NCBI GenBank assembly: GCA_008828725.1
Contig: MEHQ01001626.1
Span: forward strand, 479,345 to 543,344
Direction of reading: 5' to 3'
Origin: Saccharina japonica
Lineage: Eukaryota > Sar > Phaeophyceae > Laminariales > Laminariaceae
DNA length: 64,000 nt
The notes under the pieces are model-generated. The model was not told where the DNA came from. It was given only the letters and a program-made list of their open reading frames with translations, and searched no databases. A program made the position numbers and the translations under genes. Of this stretch, positions 1-12,585 are shown piece after piece (positions within the stretch are counted from its first letter, which is position 1; each line of letters opens with the position of its first letter).

Positions 1-82
1 GTGGGAGGGGGGGGGGGCGTACTCATGTGGTGCTTGCCTTGAGTCATTTGACCATTGACCACGCATACCTTTCGAGACAGAG
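1..82 (-). mobile_element. LINE 3'-tail fragment with C-tract
   Basis: Read on the minus strand this matches the 3' tail that follows the retrotransposon coding remnant near 58.0 kb: a CTCG-AAAGG start, the ATGGTCAAATGACT core, GGCAAGCA, then ATGAGTACG and a run of C (seen here as the G-run at about 7-17). It is a solo tail without coding sequence, probably a strongly 5'-truncated copy. It lies next to a SINE-like copy in the same orientation. Confidence 0.6.
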
Positions 83-94
83 CTGCAGAGGACA

Positions 95-326
95 GGGGGG
101 GGGTGTACTTCATAGTCATGCATGGCCGTAGTCGTATGACCATAGACCCTCGCATCCCTACAATGCCGGGACGGAGCACGTTGGGTTTCCACCGACCAGG
201 CAGACATTGCTAGCACCAAAAGCGCGAAGCGCCGTAAGGTGTTCGGCGAGTCGCATTAAGGGTGAGCTGCATGCTGCTAAGAACCGCTTGTGAGGCGGAC
301 TTGCATCTAGACGACAGCCTCCACGA
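95..326 (-). mobile_element. SINE-like repeat, near full length
   Basis: On the minus strand this copy aligns along most of its length with those at 52.3 kb and 54.8 kb. Shared blocks are a head containing GACAGCCTCCA in the given orientation, a middle with the GCGAAGCGCCGT segment, then CTCCGTCCCGGCATTGTAGG, a TCATACGACTACGGCC core and a C-rich 3' end (G-run at 95-103 as written). It has no open frame of note. The repeat is non-coding and its 3' part is related to the local LINE tail. Confidence 0.65.
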
Positions 327-770
327 GGGGTGGGGGGTTAAGGGGGTGGGGCTAACCGCAGTATGCCCGCTGATCACACACCTACCTACAACGCACGCCC
401 CGCGTATTTACGTCAATCTTCGCTTTGAGATATTCGGTGGGGGGGGGGAGGGGCGGGCGGGAGCCTAACGCTACACGCAGAAAACAAAAGCATCAAGCAT
501 TCCGTCGTGCCGCCGACAACGCCATCAAAATAAAATCAGACGGCAAAGGGCGTGCGGCTTGTTTTATTCGCCTGTCGGGTGGTTACCTCTAGTATGCCTC
601 AATGAGTACAAACCCTCCTCCCCCGCTCGCGCGCCTTCAAGCTACTGCTATCACGCACGCTCTATACCTCTTCTTCCCCCCCCCCCCGGGCGTTTTTATG
701 TCCATGGCGTGCCGCGCTCGATTTTTTCGCGCGGATACCACGGCCGGGAGAAAGCACTTGCGGACACCAC

Positions 771-938
771 CTCTGCTGCTGCTGCTGCTGCTGCTGCTGC
801 GGCTGCTGCTTCGGCTGCTGCTGCTGCTGCGGCTGCTGCTGCTGCTGCTGCTTCGGCTGCTGCGGCTGCGGCTGCGGCTGCTTCTGCGGCTGCTGCTGCT
901 TCGGCTGCTGCTGCTTCGGCTGCTGCGGCTGCTGCTTT

Positions 939-984
<46 letters not shown>

Positions 985-1005
985 GCTGCTGCTGCTGCTG
1001 CTGCT

Positions 1006-1064
<59 letters not shown>

Positions 1065-1090
1065 CGCTGCGGCTGCGGCTGCGGCTGCGA
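771..1090. repeat. CTG/GCG trinucleotide repeat tract
   Basis: About 320 bp of almost uninterrupted CTG-type triplets, turning into pure GCG triplets near 1006-1062. All frames are open because of the repeat, giving poly-Leu, poly-Ala, poly-Gln or poly-Ser translations. No splice-supported exon or conserved domain surrounds it, so I treat it as an expanded microsatellite and not as coding sequence. Confidence 0.85.
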
Positions 1091-1474
1091 TGTGCATGGA
1101 TTGAGTGTCTCCGCCGACAAAAAAAAAAATGTATCTCTGTGCCTGCATGAAAATGGTGCGCCACCGCGCTCAAGCGCAGCGTTTTACTGGTAGCAGGCAC
1201 GGAGGGCAGGGGGGGGTCCTCCCCGCATGGTGCTGCGCCTCGGCTCGGCAGAACAATGAAACATCTTCACGGAAGCGCCGGAATAACCACCGCAGAGATG
1301 AGAACGGTTCGTGGCCTCCGTTACAAAAGGTACGAGTATGTGTACAAAAGAGACTCTGTGGCCCTCCCCTAAAAAGACACAAAAGTTGAACAAGGCTTTG
1401 CTTTGAGGTGCACCGGGTTCCAAAAACCGCGCTTAGTCGATCCGAATTCGAAAACGGGTGGGCACCAGGGCTCT

Positions 1475-2000
1475 TTGCTCTCTCTCTATCCTCTCTCTGT
1501 CTCGATCCTTCCTTTTTATCTATCTTCTCTCTCTTTCTTTCTCTGTTTCTCTCTTCCCTCTGTCTCTCCCCCATATGCCCCTCTTTCTGTCTGAGCCCCT
1601 CTTCATACTTCATAGGATACACTTTGTATACTAACAAGTACACCAAGTATACGTATTTCTCTCCCCCTCTGTCGGTCTGTCTGCCTTTCCCTGCCCCTCT
1701 CCCACACTTCCCCCTCTCTGTCTGTGCCTGTTTGACGCCTGCCTGTGTCCCGTGTGTCTCCCTCTCCCTCTCTATTTAATCCCGAGTGTTTGCGTCAGTG
1801 TGTCTGCCTGTGTCTATGACTGTCTGTGTCTACGTACGACTGTCTGTGTCTATGACTGTGTCTATGCCTGCCTGTGTCTATGTCTGTCTGTGTCTATGAC
1901 GGTTTGTGTCTATGTTTGTGCCTATGATTGTCTGTGTCTATGACTGTCTGTGTCTACGTCTGTCTGTGTCTACGTCTGTGCCTGTCTGGTTGTCTGTGTC
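1475..2000. repeat. Pyrimidine-rich and TGTCTGTG-type simple repeats
   Basis: A CT-rich tract (about 1475-1780) is followed by degenerate TGTCTGTGTCTATGAC units (about 1790-2000). On the minus strand this lies directly downstream of the third exon of the pyrophosphokinase gene, so it is intron sequence of that gene. I see no exon in it. Confidence 0.7.
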
Positions 2001-2004
2001 TCAC

Positions 2005-3779
2005 CCATGGCCTCCATGAGTCGGGCCACGTCGGCGGCGGAGATGGGGACCCTCGCCGTCATCTTGCGGTCCTGTCTCGCGTACCCATAGTACGGGATGA
2101 CCGCGGTGATGCGTCTTGCCGACGACCGACGCATGGTGCTCACCTAAACAAGCAACAACAACAACATTAACGACAACCACACCAACAGCGACAGCAACAC
2201 CACCGACAGCAACAACGACAACAACAACAACAAAATGACAACAACAACAATAAAACGACAACAACGACAACAGCGACAACAACAACAACGACAACAGTAA
2301 CAGCAGCGACAACAGCAAAGCAACAACAACAGCAGCAGCAGCAAAATTACCGACCACAAACAAAACAACTTAAGACAACAACAACAACTACAACTTGCTG
2401 CAGACAACCACAACCATGACAACAACGTTACCACCATTGACAGCAACAACAACAGCGGAGCAGGCGACGGTGGCGGAGGCGGGGGGGAGGGGATGGGGGG
2501 GGGTGGGTGGCTTCCTTTACAAAGTAGCAAAAGCAAGACGCGAGCACCATTTTTCACGAAACACGCCATATTGAGCTGAATTACTCCCCCACCCCCCCGC
2601 ACCCGCACCCCCTCTCCCCTTGTTTTCGTCGAGTTGTCGGGTTATCGCCGGCTGAATATTAAAAGAAAACAGCCAAACCATGCCGACAACTTCTTCCCTT
2701 CTCCCCACTCCCTTTCCCTTCCCTTCAATCTCGTCGAAAATTTAAATAAAACGCCTGTCGACAGTCAAAATCCAAAAGTCAAAAGTCAACATTTACTTCA
2801 AAATTCAAAAGTCAGCATTCCTTATTGAAAAAAAATCGAATTTCAATATTCAAACCTTGAAATTCAAAAACCAAAGTAGGTGTACCAGGTACCAGCTACA
2901 TTTCTCGGACATCATACAAGGTACCAGGTACCTTGATATGTATCAGGTACAATACATTGTACAGCTGTCCTCCGGGGGGTTCACTGACGGCTGACTCACC
3001 ATGAGCAGCAACTCGACGAGGTTCTCGTTGACGGGCATGCACGTAGGCTGGATGATGTACACGTCCTTACCGCGAACGTTCTCCTTGACCATCACGTTCA
3101 CCTCCCCGTCCGCGAAACGGTCCACCTGTTGTACACGAAACGCCAAACGCCACATCGAAACCCAAAACGACAGAGGGGGGGGGGTGAGGTGTATATAGCA
3201 GGTGCCGTTTCGCGTGAAGCGTAACAAGGAGCGTATCGGATAAAGCGTACCAAGTGAAGTCGGATGTAACGTAATCCGTGCCCGTTTCGAGGTGAAGCGA
3301 GCACACGGCGACAAGCAAAAAAGAACGAACAAAATCCATACGTACGTTAGAACAAAAAAGATACCAAGTATATCATGGAGCACGGAGCGGTGCTCGCAAG
3401 CACTTCCGCCTTGTATCTAAATACGTTCAAGGGACGTGGCGGCCCTGCCGAGTAAAAATCCGTCATAAGGACGGGCGGCATATGTATGAAGGAAAAAAAA
3501 ACACCAACACCAACAACAACACCAACAACAACAACATCAACAACAACACCACCAACACCAACACCATCAACGCCAACACCAACACCAACAACGCCAACAC
3601 CAACACCAACACCAACACCGAAAACAACAACAACATGGCGCACGCTGACGGAAGGCTCGCGCACCCCCTCCTCTCTCCCCCCCCCCACCCCTCACCTTAA
3701 CCCTGCCCAGGTTGATGCCCAGGTACGCCGCGATGTCCTTGGCCAGAGCGGGGTTAGCGTTCCCCGAAAAAATCTTCAT
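2005..3779 (-). CDS. PRPS: Ribose-phosphate pyrophosphokinase, N-terminal exons (partial)
   Basis: Makes PRPP from ribose 5-phosphate and ATP for purine, pyrimidine, histidine, tryptophan and NAD synthesis. Three exons are visible: 3779-3696 (28 codons, [16 protein letters not shown]...), 3125-3000 (42 codons, with [19 protein letters not shown] and the [10 protein letters not shown] helix) and 2143-2005 (46 codons plus 1 nt, with [18 protein letters not shown], the ATP-site region of the family). Each has canonical borders and the phases join cleanly. The Met at 3779 aligns with the usual family start, but an AG acceptor at 3791-3792 puts 11 coding-compatible bases before it, so an upstream exon carrying a targeting peptide is possible. 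The window holds 116 residues of the roughly 315 expected. The remaining exons (PRPP loop, dimer region) were not found in 1-2004, so the next intron must exceed 2 kb or the gene is broken. Confidence 0.93.
2150..2460. repeat. CAA/CAG-rich simple repeat in intron
   Basis: AAC/CAA triplets with CAG and GAC interruptions fill the intron just upstream (on the minus strand) of the third pyrophosphokinase exon. Frames are open in several directions only because of the repeat. It shows no coding signal. Confidence 0.75.
3488..3632. repeat. ACCAACACC-type simple repeat
   Basis: Degenerate CAACAC/CAACAACA units lie within the first visible intron of the pyrophosphokinase gene. The same ACC-AAC flavoured repeat recurs at 4.4-5.1, 49.6, 59.0-59.36 and 63.65-63.76 kb and, as its complement, at 60.9-61.3 kb, so this simple-sequence type is a genome-wide trait of the locus. 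Confidence 0.75.
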
Positions 3780-4322
3780 CCCCCCAGATTCTGCAGACCA
3801 AAAACCACACACACACAAAAAAAAAGGAGGAGGGGGAGGAGGAGGAATCAGATTGGACATGCTCGCCTTCCCAAGGTGAACAAACACCACCCTCAGCCGC
3901 GCGGGGTTTCCCCCAACTCGAAGACAAGATTTTGCGTTCCCTGTTTCATATCGTATCAACATTACAACTGCTGTGCACCAGGGGTTAAAAGTATCGAGAG
4001 CTTAATCACTCTGTCTCGCGGGCGCTGAGCGGGTGAGTCGAGGGTCAAGGGGGGAAAAAAATGGATAAAATTCAAAAAAATCGAAAAATCGAAAAATCGA
4101 AAAATCAAAATTCCAGACTTTGGGCGTAAAAGAAAAGTAAAAAAAATAAAATTTGGATGATCTCGATTTTCTCCAAACATTCAGGACACATACGTATTGA
4201 AAAGGGACAGGTGGCTGCTTGAGCACATCACCGCTTAACGCGCAGGCCCCCATGGAGCCCCAGACGGTGGCCCCGAGTGGGCCGTGTATCCCACCGCGTG
4301 GGGGGGCGGGGCTGACTTCAGT

Positions 4323-5130
4323 CCGAGGTGCGAACAAGACCATGTACACCCATTCGCCGGCTCCCTGCAACACCGCACCAATATCGACGGCACCATCACC
4401 AACTATACCAACATCACCAATAGGGCTAGCGCCAACACCAACACCAACACCAACAACAATAACACCCACGCCAACATCGCCAACACCGTCAACACCAACC
4501 GAGGTGCGAACAAGAATGTGTACATCCATTCGCCGGCCCCCTGCAGCACCGCACCGGCACCGACAACACCACACCGCCACCAACTCGACCAACATCATCA
4601 CCAACACCCTCAACCACCAACACCAGCACTAATAACGCCCACACCAGCATCGCCAACACCGTCAACACCAACCGAGATGCGAACAAGAATGTGTACATGC
4701 ATTCGCCGGCCCTCTGGAGCACCGCACCGGCACCTACAACACCACACCACCACCAACTCTACCAACATCATCACCAGCACTACCGACGCCACCAACACCA
4801 ACACCCTCAGCACCAACACCAGCACCAATAACACCCACACCAACATCGCCAATACTATCGACACCAACCGAGATGCGAACAATAATATGTGCATCCATTC
4901 GCCGGCCCCCTGCAGCACCGCACCAACACCGACAACACCACCGCCAACACCAACAACAGCAACGCCAACACCACCAACAACAACATCGCCAACACCCTCA
5001 ACACCAACACCAACACCAGCACCAACAACACCAACACCAGCACCGCCAACACCGTCAACACCAACACCACCACCATCAACACCAACAAAACCACAAACAC
5101 AAAACACCAACATCAACACCAGTAGCAACA
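4323..5130. repeat. Minisatellite with about 170-200 bp unit plus ACCAACACC spacers
   Basis: A conserved block of about 55 bp, beginning CGAGGTGCGAACAAGA and continuing through ATTCGCCGGC and TGCA(G/A)CACCGCACC, occurs four times at about 4323, 4499, 4671 and 4868. The spacers are ACC/AAC-type simple sequence of variable length, so the period is about 176, 172 and 197 bp. Translations of the block (a short VLQGAGEW-like string on the minus strand) repeat but resemble no known domain. Confidence 0.8.
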
Positions 5131-6411
5131 CCAGCCTCGTCGATCCACCCGCCCAAATCTCAACGTTTTTAGGGCATGTCTTGATCCCGTTCCAAAAGGG
5201 CATTGGAACATTGGAGCGAACCGAACGGAATACAATTTGCCAGATGAACTACGCGTACAGCAGTACTGATTGGTCGTGGAAACCGAACAGACCGCCATGC
5301 AGCCCGAGTTAAACAGTTTGCTTATGTTATACCTGGTATATAGCAAGAGTGAGAATACGTACGTATTGACCCCCTTTTTCTTGTTGAGGAGGACCGAATG
5401 GCCCCGACCGAACGGTCCGACCGAATAGGTCCGACCGAACGGACCGACCGAACGGACGCATAGCATCGTAGCATCGTCAGGTGGACGCCAAAAGCGGACG
5501 AACATGCTGTGCTTTGCGTCAACACCTATTCGTGTTGATTTGGCTGGCGAAGCCCCAAGATTCTGCATGGACCCCAAAGCTCCATGTTCTGTCTTGGAGT
5601 GGAACGAACGACCGCGGAAGAAAATCGTTCCGTTCCACCCGGTCCCGGCAGATGGAACAGGGTTGAAGGCACGGCCTTAGGGGTTTATCGCTTATAACGC
5701 ACACGTCTCACCAAAGCCCTGAACTAATGCAACAATGAGTGCAACACTACTATTAATACTATGCTAATGTGTAAAACTCGTAAAACTCACAACAGAGTAC
5801 GAAGTGTACATCAATGTACTTTATCCAAGTATTACATGTATCAATCCGTCACATCGGCCTATCCACCGCATTATCCAATCGTGACGCAGTCGTCCCCTGA
5901 TGGAAGGGTCGAAAAGGTCGATGTCCGATCCACAAATGTATTCGACCGGGATGTGACTACCGTAGGTGCCTTCCGTATCGTCAGCCTGATCGAGCTTGTA
6001 GTTTTTTGTTTGTGATATTTCTGGGAGCGTTTGATACGAGGGGAGCATGGCGGGCGAAAGAACCGTTGAAAGCTGTTTCGTGTCACGATCGCGTGTTCTA
6101 AGAAAATAGGAGGTATGCACCCTTCATTCAGTTCAGCAGTTGCTGCGCTCAAGCAGACATGTCTTTGTAGCGCCTTTTCCGCAGCGCGAAGCAAAGCACT
6201 AGTTCGAAGCGCGGGGAGTCCTCCTCACATCCGATTCGTCGTCGCGGTTGTGGCGATGGCGTTCGTCGAGATTCGACAAAGCGAGATTCGACAAAGCGAG
6301 CACCGCAGCAGCTACTGCCGTGTTGACAAAAATGCAATAAATAGCATGCACTGCCACTGCTGCCGTCCAATGACGGTAGGCGCTGCTGGCGGGTGGCTAA
6401 AACCAGGGCTG

Positions 6412-6567
6412 TTCACGGGCCAGGTCAAACCTCGCGGGTCGGGTTGGGTCAAGTTGGGTCGGGTCGGGTCGGGTCAGGGTGACCTGGGCCGACCCGTGAG
6501 ATGTTGATATCCTCCTGTCCCGACCCGACCCGACCCGTGATAATTTGAAGAGCTTATGGCCCGTGAA
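6412..6567. repeat. GGGTC/GACCC inverted repeat
   Basis: The left arm begins TCACGGGCCA and carries repeated GGGTC units. The right arm carries GACCC units and ends TGGCCCGTGA. The arms can fold into a long hairpin around a short centre near 6500. No coding frame is present. It lies about 80 bp from a second, longer hairpin. Confidence 0.75.
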
Positions 6568-6648
6568 GATCCCTGGAAAACATTTTGTACTACACTGATT
6601 CGCGGTGAGTAGCAGCAGAGCAGCAGCAACGCAGCAGCAGCAGCAGCA

Positions 6649-6876
6649 GTTTTTCGACGGGTTTGACGGGTCGGATTGCTCGATCGTAAAACTTGCTGGA
6701 GTCTAAGGTACCTCTCACCACCCCACAAAACACACGATCACACAACACAGCACCAGAGCTGTTGTAGGCTGCTGTGTTGTGTGATCGTGTGTTTCGTGGG
6801 GTGGTCAGACGTACCTTGGACTCCGGCAAGTTTTACGATCGAGCAATCCGACCCCCGTCAAACCCGTCGAAAAACT
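6649..6876. mobile_element. Near-perfect palindromic hairpin (foldback/MITE-like)
   Basis: The left arm (6649-6752) begins GTTTTTCGACGGGTTTGACG and contains GATTGCTCGATCGTAAAACT and CACACGATCACACAACACAG. The right arm (6769-6876) is its reverse complement with few mismatches. The loop is about 16 bp. Arms over 100 bp with near identity suggest a recent foldback or MITE insertion, or an inverted duplication. A CAG-triplet tract abuts the left end. No protein is encoded. Confidence 0.8.
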
Positions 6877-9800
6877 CGATTTAATCGACTGGATGAGCGG
6901 ATTGGATTGATCGATTGAAAAAGTTGGGATCGAAAAAGGCTCTTTTTTCGATTGCGTGAGAAAGCCCAACTTGGTCGGTGTCGGAAATCGCCCTTTTCGA
7001 TCCACCGATCCGACTGCATAAGAATTGGCCAAATAGACCAATGGGTGTGGTTTCAGAATGCGGGTATCCAAAATATCACTTTGAAGGGCCGTACCTGTCC
7101 CGTAACTCGAAACTGAAGGTATCGACCTCAGGAACAGTTAACTCTGTCCTCGAGAGGTATCCAGAAAGGGATAAGGTTCTGTGTATACCTGTCTAGGTTT
7201 GGGACTTTTCACATTTTACGAAGTGATCAACCAGTCGAACGACCGCTGGCATTCTAAAAAACATTCCAAAAGGCTCCAAAAGTCGAATGCATCCAAGATG
7301 CATCCCAAAAAAAAAAACGTTTTAAAATGCAAATGCCACTGCTTCGTTGTTTTCTAAAAGTTGGCATCGAGAGCCCTCTACCAACCACAGCATGTTCTGG
7401 ATGCTTTTCGGAAAATGAGTTGACTCTTTCCTGAGGTCGGCACCTCCAGTTTCGAGCCGAGATATTCTATAAGCGTTTAAATTGACAATTTTGGGCATTT
7501 CGCACTCTGAAACCATATCCATTGGTCTTAATACCCTTACCCCTCCATCCGCCCACCACCCACCACCACCCCACCCCGCTCCATCAGCCATCACCACACA
7601 GCCGGGCCGGACCACCAGAGATAATCTGCACCTACTCACTTGGGCGATCCCTGTTGGGCCACATGGCCGACCTCGAGTCCTCCCTGTTGACGGTGCGAGA
7701 GTCCTCCCTGTTCATCGTTCGAGAGTCCTCCCTGCTCATCCCCCCCCCACCACCGCCGCCCCCGCCCCCGCCTCCATCCGACCCCGAGCCAACCCTTTCA
7801 TTGTCCGGTTGGCACTCCGCGACAACACCCTGCCCCCCGCCGACAGAAACGCCGCACGCTGCGGCAATGGCTGCCGCTGCTGCCGCCGCCGCCGCCGCTC
7901 CTAGCCCCAAAGCTGACGACGATGACGACCCGCTGCTGCTGTCAGCGGCCCGCTCGCAGGCTATTCCTCGGGTTGCTGTCTGCGCCAGCGGGGTTGCCCA
8001 CTGCGCCGTGCGCTTTTGGGGTAGGGGTTGGGGAGGGGGGGCGGGTGGCAGGATGGATGGCATAACGTTTAGCACTGCACTCCCGTTACGTGGACAAAAC
8101 ACTTGCGTTTAGTGTCAGATGTAGGGCTATGTACAGCGCGGTACTAAAAGAAAAAAAAGAGGGGAGAGAGAGGGAGGGCGCAGCAGACAAATCGATTCGA
8201 GACATTTTGACACGAAGCACGGCAACCCACAGCTAGCACGGCAACACAGCCGCGCAGGGCCCCCCGTAAACAGTCAGCAGGCCAACCACAACACCAGCCC
8301 CGACGCTCTAGGGCCTTCGTTTCAGGGCGTTCGAGCCAAAGCGAATATAATTTGAGTAGAATTCTGCATGATGCCCTCGAGAATGAGGTTGGACGTTCGT
8401 TCTCAGTATAATTTAAAGTTTGATCCCGGGGCGCCAACGTTGGACACGACCACCACTTTCATGGGAGGCCCAACGACCTCCCGGGATCGAATTGTCGTCG
8501 CGTCTGCCTGCTTCTCTGGTGGGCCTGTGGCCTGTGGTGCCGAGCGCTCGTAGAGTGTCGGCATGTGTACATAGTTGTGAACGGCCCATACGTTGTGCTC
8601 TCCGTTGTTTTTCGCCTGGATTTTGTGTTTCACAATTCGTTTCTGTTTGGACACATCGGCTGGAATGGTATCGAAAACGAAATCGATTTTGATTTTCGTT
8701 TCTGTTTGCCCTTGGGACACGGGACACAACCGACAAAAGCGGTGAGACATTTTGACATTAAAAACCCAAAACTCAAAAGATCCAACAACATGAATCGATG
8801 TGCCGTTTGGACATATTTATACGTATAAATATAATATGATTGAAAACATTTTGTATCATACATTAGCTATCATACATAAAACATTAAATAGTATCGATCG
8901 TACCAGGTAGACGACACTTCAGAAAAAAATGCATTTGACGATGGCATTTTGACATGGACAATTAAAAACTCAAAATCATGATTCATGATTTCGATTTGTG
9001 TTTCGGTCACAAGAAAGGGCACGTAGACGTAAACTCGTATCATACTCGTGCGAGCATTGTCCACGAGCATCGATGACATCGTTTGTGGCATTCAAAACAT
9101 CAACATTTTCGCAATTTAAAAATCAAAACAAATTTCAAATTGGGGGAGGACACAGCAAACACCAGAGACGACGACATCGGATATTCCAAATTCAAAACAA
9201 GATTCGATTTGGGGTGTACGTGTGTACGTGTTGATGTTGCCTCCTGATGCTGCGGTCGGACTGACTACTCGTACTCGGACGAGTATGCACAAGTTTATGC
9301 AGAGTTTATGGACCAGTATAACAAGTATGTGTCGTATGATGCCGGTACTGCTGTGATACGTCGTACTGATGTTATCAGAGGTTTGATATTGTGTGGATCT
9401 CTCCTCTGGCACCTATGATATCATCGAACAAGATCGATAGAATGGGAGGGAGGGCGGGCTATGATAGCCACCGTCGGAACGAAACGAACCTTAGGGGGTC
9501 GGTGGACGGCAGCACCTCCAGGGCGACTCGCGACAGCCGTTACCCGCTACAGCCACCGGGGGGAAGAGGGATACGTATATCCTACCAGTATCCACTGCAG
9601 CATGGCAGCTGCTGGCGAGGCAAGCCAGGTTCGATTTTCATGTTTTGCGCCTTTGGTGACGCCAAAAAAGCATCGAGATGAAACCCTGAAAACATGGCCG
9701 AGAGGCGCCAGCAGAGACTCACCACGTGGAGGCGCGCCCGAGCGATGCCCCTGGTGACGGTAGAGGCCATCATCCTTGGCGAAATTCGGCTCGAGCTCGA

Positions 9801-12585
9801 GGAAGCAGCCGTCCTGTGGGTGTCGCACCAACCACCCAAAGCAATCCACGCGAGGTCGAGTTGTTATCAACTCTGGAATGTGTGGGCCGCAACTCTATCT
9901 AAAACATGCAAGACGGCAAAAACGTCCACGCAAGAATTTTCGCGCGTTTTGCAGGTAATCCACCAGCTCGGATGCGCGGTGTTGCTCGAGCCAGACCCCA
10001 GGAGATTATGAGGTGATCTCTGTGATTGAACCGAGCCACAGGTTTGCCACGGGTTAGCGAGCGCCCAGCGAGCGGTGTAGTAGAGAAGGTGTCACTCGTC
10101 ACTCACACAACAAAGTGCCGATTCGGTGGTGTTGCAGAGAGTAAGATGGCTTATGGAAAAAGGGATTTGGGGACGTCTTGTATAGTGCTTGAGTTGCGTG
10201 CATCCTCATGTCCTATAGCTCGCTCTGTGGCCTACCAGGTGAGCCTGACTTCGATCCGATCGGCCCACGTTTACTTGTCGCGGTGTTCTGGCACGATGAG
10301 TGCTAAAAAATAAGGCTGTCGCACGGCGAGGCAAGCCCAACTCGCACTGGAATGTCACCTACTTTTGCCTAATAAATACCAAAAATGAACATTATTGTAC
10401 GATAGACATGCCTCTCGATTCTCGATGCTGCAGCAAGCCTCCGATGGGCCGTGGGCAGGGATGCGATAGAGCACGAGCCGCAGCATGTAATGGCAGCCTC
10501 GGTTTTTCATGAGTGGGCTTCACATGCAGAACGATATTGTGGGCCGAAATGTTGATAGCTCTGTCTACCTTGTTCCTCCTCATCGTGTTCTCATGAAAGT
10601 GCACAGGTTGTCAGTGTTTTTACGTACATAAACCGAGCACTGCTGCTTTTGCGTCGGCGTCGGCGACCACCGCGCCACGAGTAACTGCTTACCTGAACGA
10701 CACCTGGTACACAGCAGCAGTGCTCATGGATGTTCCAGCTGCACAACACGGCTGGAGAGCCGTGGAATCAACCGCCGACGCCCGTGCAGGGAGCACAGCG
10801 AAGGTCTACTTCAACAGGTGCCACCCTTTTGCCCCCCGACACAACCGCGCTGTTGCACGTATATTCTGCTGCTGCTGCTGTTCACCTTTTTATTTACGAG
10901 TACCGGTCCGCTTTCGCTTGTATCATGCCAAGCACATGTCGTATACCGTACTCGTAGTACTGATATGTAACACCAGATTAGACTGCGGTACACTGCTGCT
11001 GTAAACCTATTTGAAGACGGACGTATACATCATCGATTCCTCAGTGCAGATAGCATAGCTTCCTGGTCTGTATTATTAATAGTGCGTCCCCTCCGCGACA
11101 GGCTTTTGCCAACTCTTCGCGTTGTCGGTAAACAAACGTTTTGCTCACTTTTGTCGGTTGGGCTGATGCTGGGTTCCTGATTTTGTCGGGCGGCTTTTGA
11201 CGCAAGCATGCGAGCGCTTGAATTCGGGTGCGCAGCAGTGGCAGTGTGGAAAGAAATCTGAGACGAGCTTGTGCTGCTGTGTGTCCGTGGTTAGCCGTCG
11301 TGCTCTGATTGCTAATGGCCAGGGTGGGGTACGCGTTTGAAGTACCGCTTGTGTACTGCATGCAGTAACAGCAGTCCACAGTCCCAACTTGGACACTTTT
11401 TCGCCATGCAACAGGGACTGCGACGGCAGCATTCAGTACGCAGAAAACTCCTACTGGTGCAATTGGAATTTGAAGAATGCCCTTTTAACCATATGGCAGC
11501 CGCTGGAATCGCCCAAATGTCTGTAAAATTATGGATATGTAATAAGTACGTTTTAAATGTTCACTTTTTTACCGTACTTTCCGTGTTGGTAGGGTGTGCA
11601 TACGGCGTGATCACCCCCCCCCCCCCCCACCCCCCCATCCGTCTGTCTTTGCCTCTTGGCTTTCGTCACACTAGGACATCCTGCGTACCCACCAAACGGC
11701 ACGATAAAGTGTACACCTATGGTCTCGTGTATACTGATCATCTGCCGCCACTGCTGCTGCTGCTGCTCCTATTGTTCGTTACGATATAATGATACCTGTA
11801 CCCTGTGCCACACAACGAGTCAAAAGACGTGCACATCAGCGGCGTAACAACTGTCGTTACGAGTATTGTATTCAAGCGCCTCAACATCCAACGCCACAAC
11901 ACGATTTGAAATACAATGTAAACTAGAACCTGCAAGATGAAATACAAACATGTACATATTATACAACAGTAAACATATTACGTCAAGTAGATTGCCTTTG
12001 TCCTCCCGGATGGCATTGTCCCGCCCGTCCGCGAAAAGTCTCTTCTTGCGCCGGTGTGTCCTGAAAACTGGCAACCTTGTGATTGCTTCTCCTGTCCTTT
12101 CGCTGGAAATTACGGGCCGCGGTTTCGCTTTTAACGAGAGCCTTCGCCGCCGACCCGATGCCCCACGAGTCACCTGCCGACTAAACATGCTTGCGGTTCC
12201 ACAATACACGATCCACACCGCGCAGCGAAAGCGGCGTCTCCACCTTCGAAAAGCCGGAGGAGCTCAAGACGGTGCAAGAGAGACATCGGGTGCGTTATGC
12301 TGGAGAACAGATTGTCGTCTTAGTCTTGTGAAAACTACGGGATTACTACCTTACGTCAGCTGTGGGTTCTCGACCGTTTGGTTTCTCAGTACTCGTACGA
12401 ACGAACGGTGCTCAGCTTTGCAGGCTGCGTGGGCTTTCGTAGCTGCCATGAAGGCAGCGGTCGTGACTCGCTTGCACGGCGTTGTGTGTAATAGAACGTG
12501 GTGGAGAGTGCCCAGCGTGAGTACGCAAAAGTTGACGCAACATCGACGAACTGGGCGTGCTGAATGAACCTAATACGCGTCGAAT

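Larger units (their letters stand above)
3800..12585. other. Gene-poor region between PRPP synthetase and the G-patch gene
   Basis: About 8.8 kb without a gene I can support. It contains the minisatellite at 4.32-5.13 kb, short ACCGAACGG-type repeats at 5.39-5.47 kb, two large hairpins at 6.41-6.88 kb and several AT-rich stretches. Proline-, alanine- or serine-rich frames near 7.5-8.1 kb and an ORF at 11.95-12.57 kb show no recognisable domain. A regulatory region for the flanking genes would fall at its two ends, but no specific site can be named. Confidence 0.5.

Noticed and set aside
559..1200. Overlapping frames encoding poly-Ala, poly-Gln, poly-Leu or Ser/Arg tracts
   Set aside because: All arise from a CTG/GCG repeat that is open in every frame; there is no splice or domain support.
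4284..5312. 342-codon Thr/Asn-rich open frame
   Set aside because: It follows the ACC/AAC repeats and minisatellite; no splice context and no conserved motif.
7632..8102. 156-codon minus-strand frame with Ala/Gly runs and a REDSRT triple repeat
   Set aside because: Low complexity and short tandem repeats explain the open frame. A donor-like AAGTGAGT lies at one end, but no partner exon or family could be named.
9723..9813. Minus-strand exon-like segment with CCCACAG acceptor and GTGAGT donor
   Set aside because: Only 91 nt, open in two frames, no recognisable protein and no neighbours in phase.
11950..12567. 205-codon plus-strand open frame
   Set aside because: No domain, mixed composition without coding pattern, and a similar-length frame exists antisense; likely chance.
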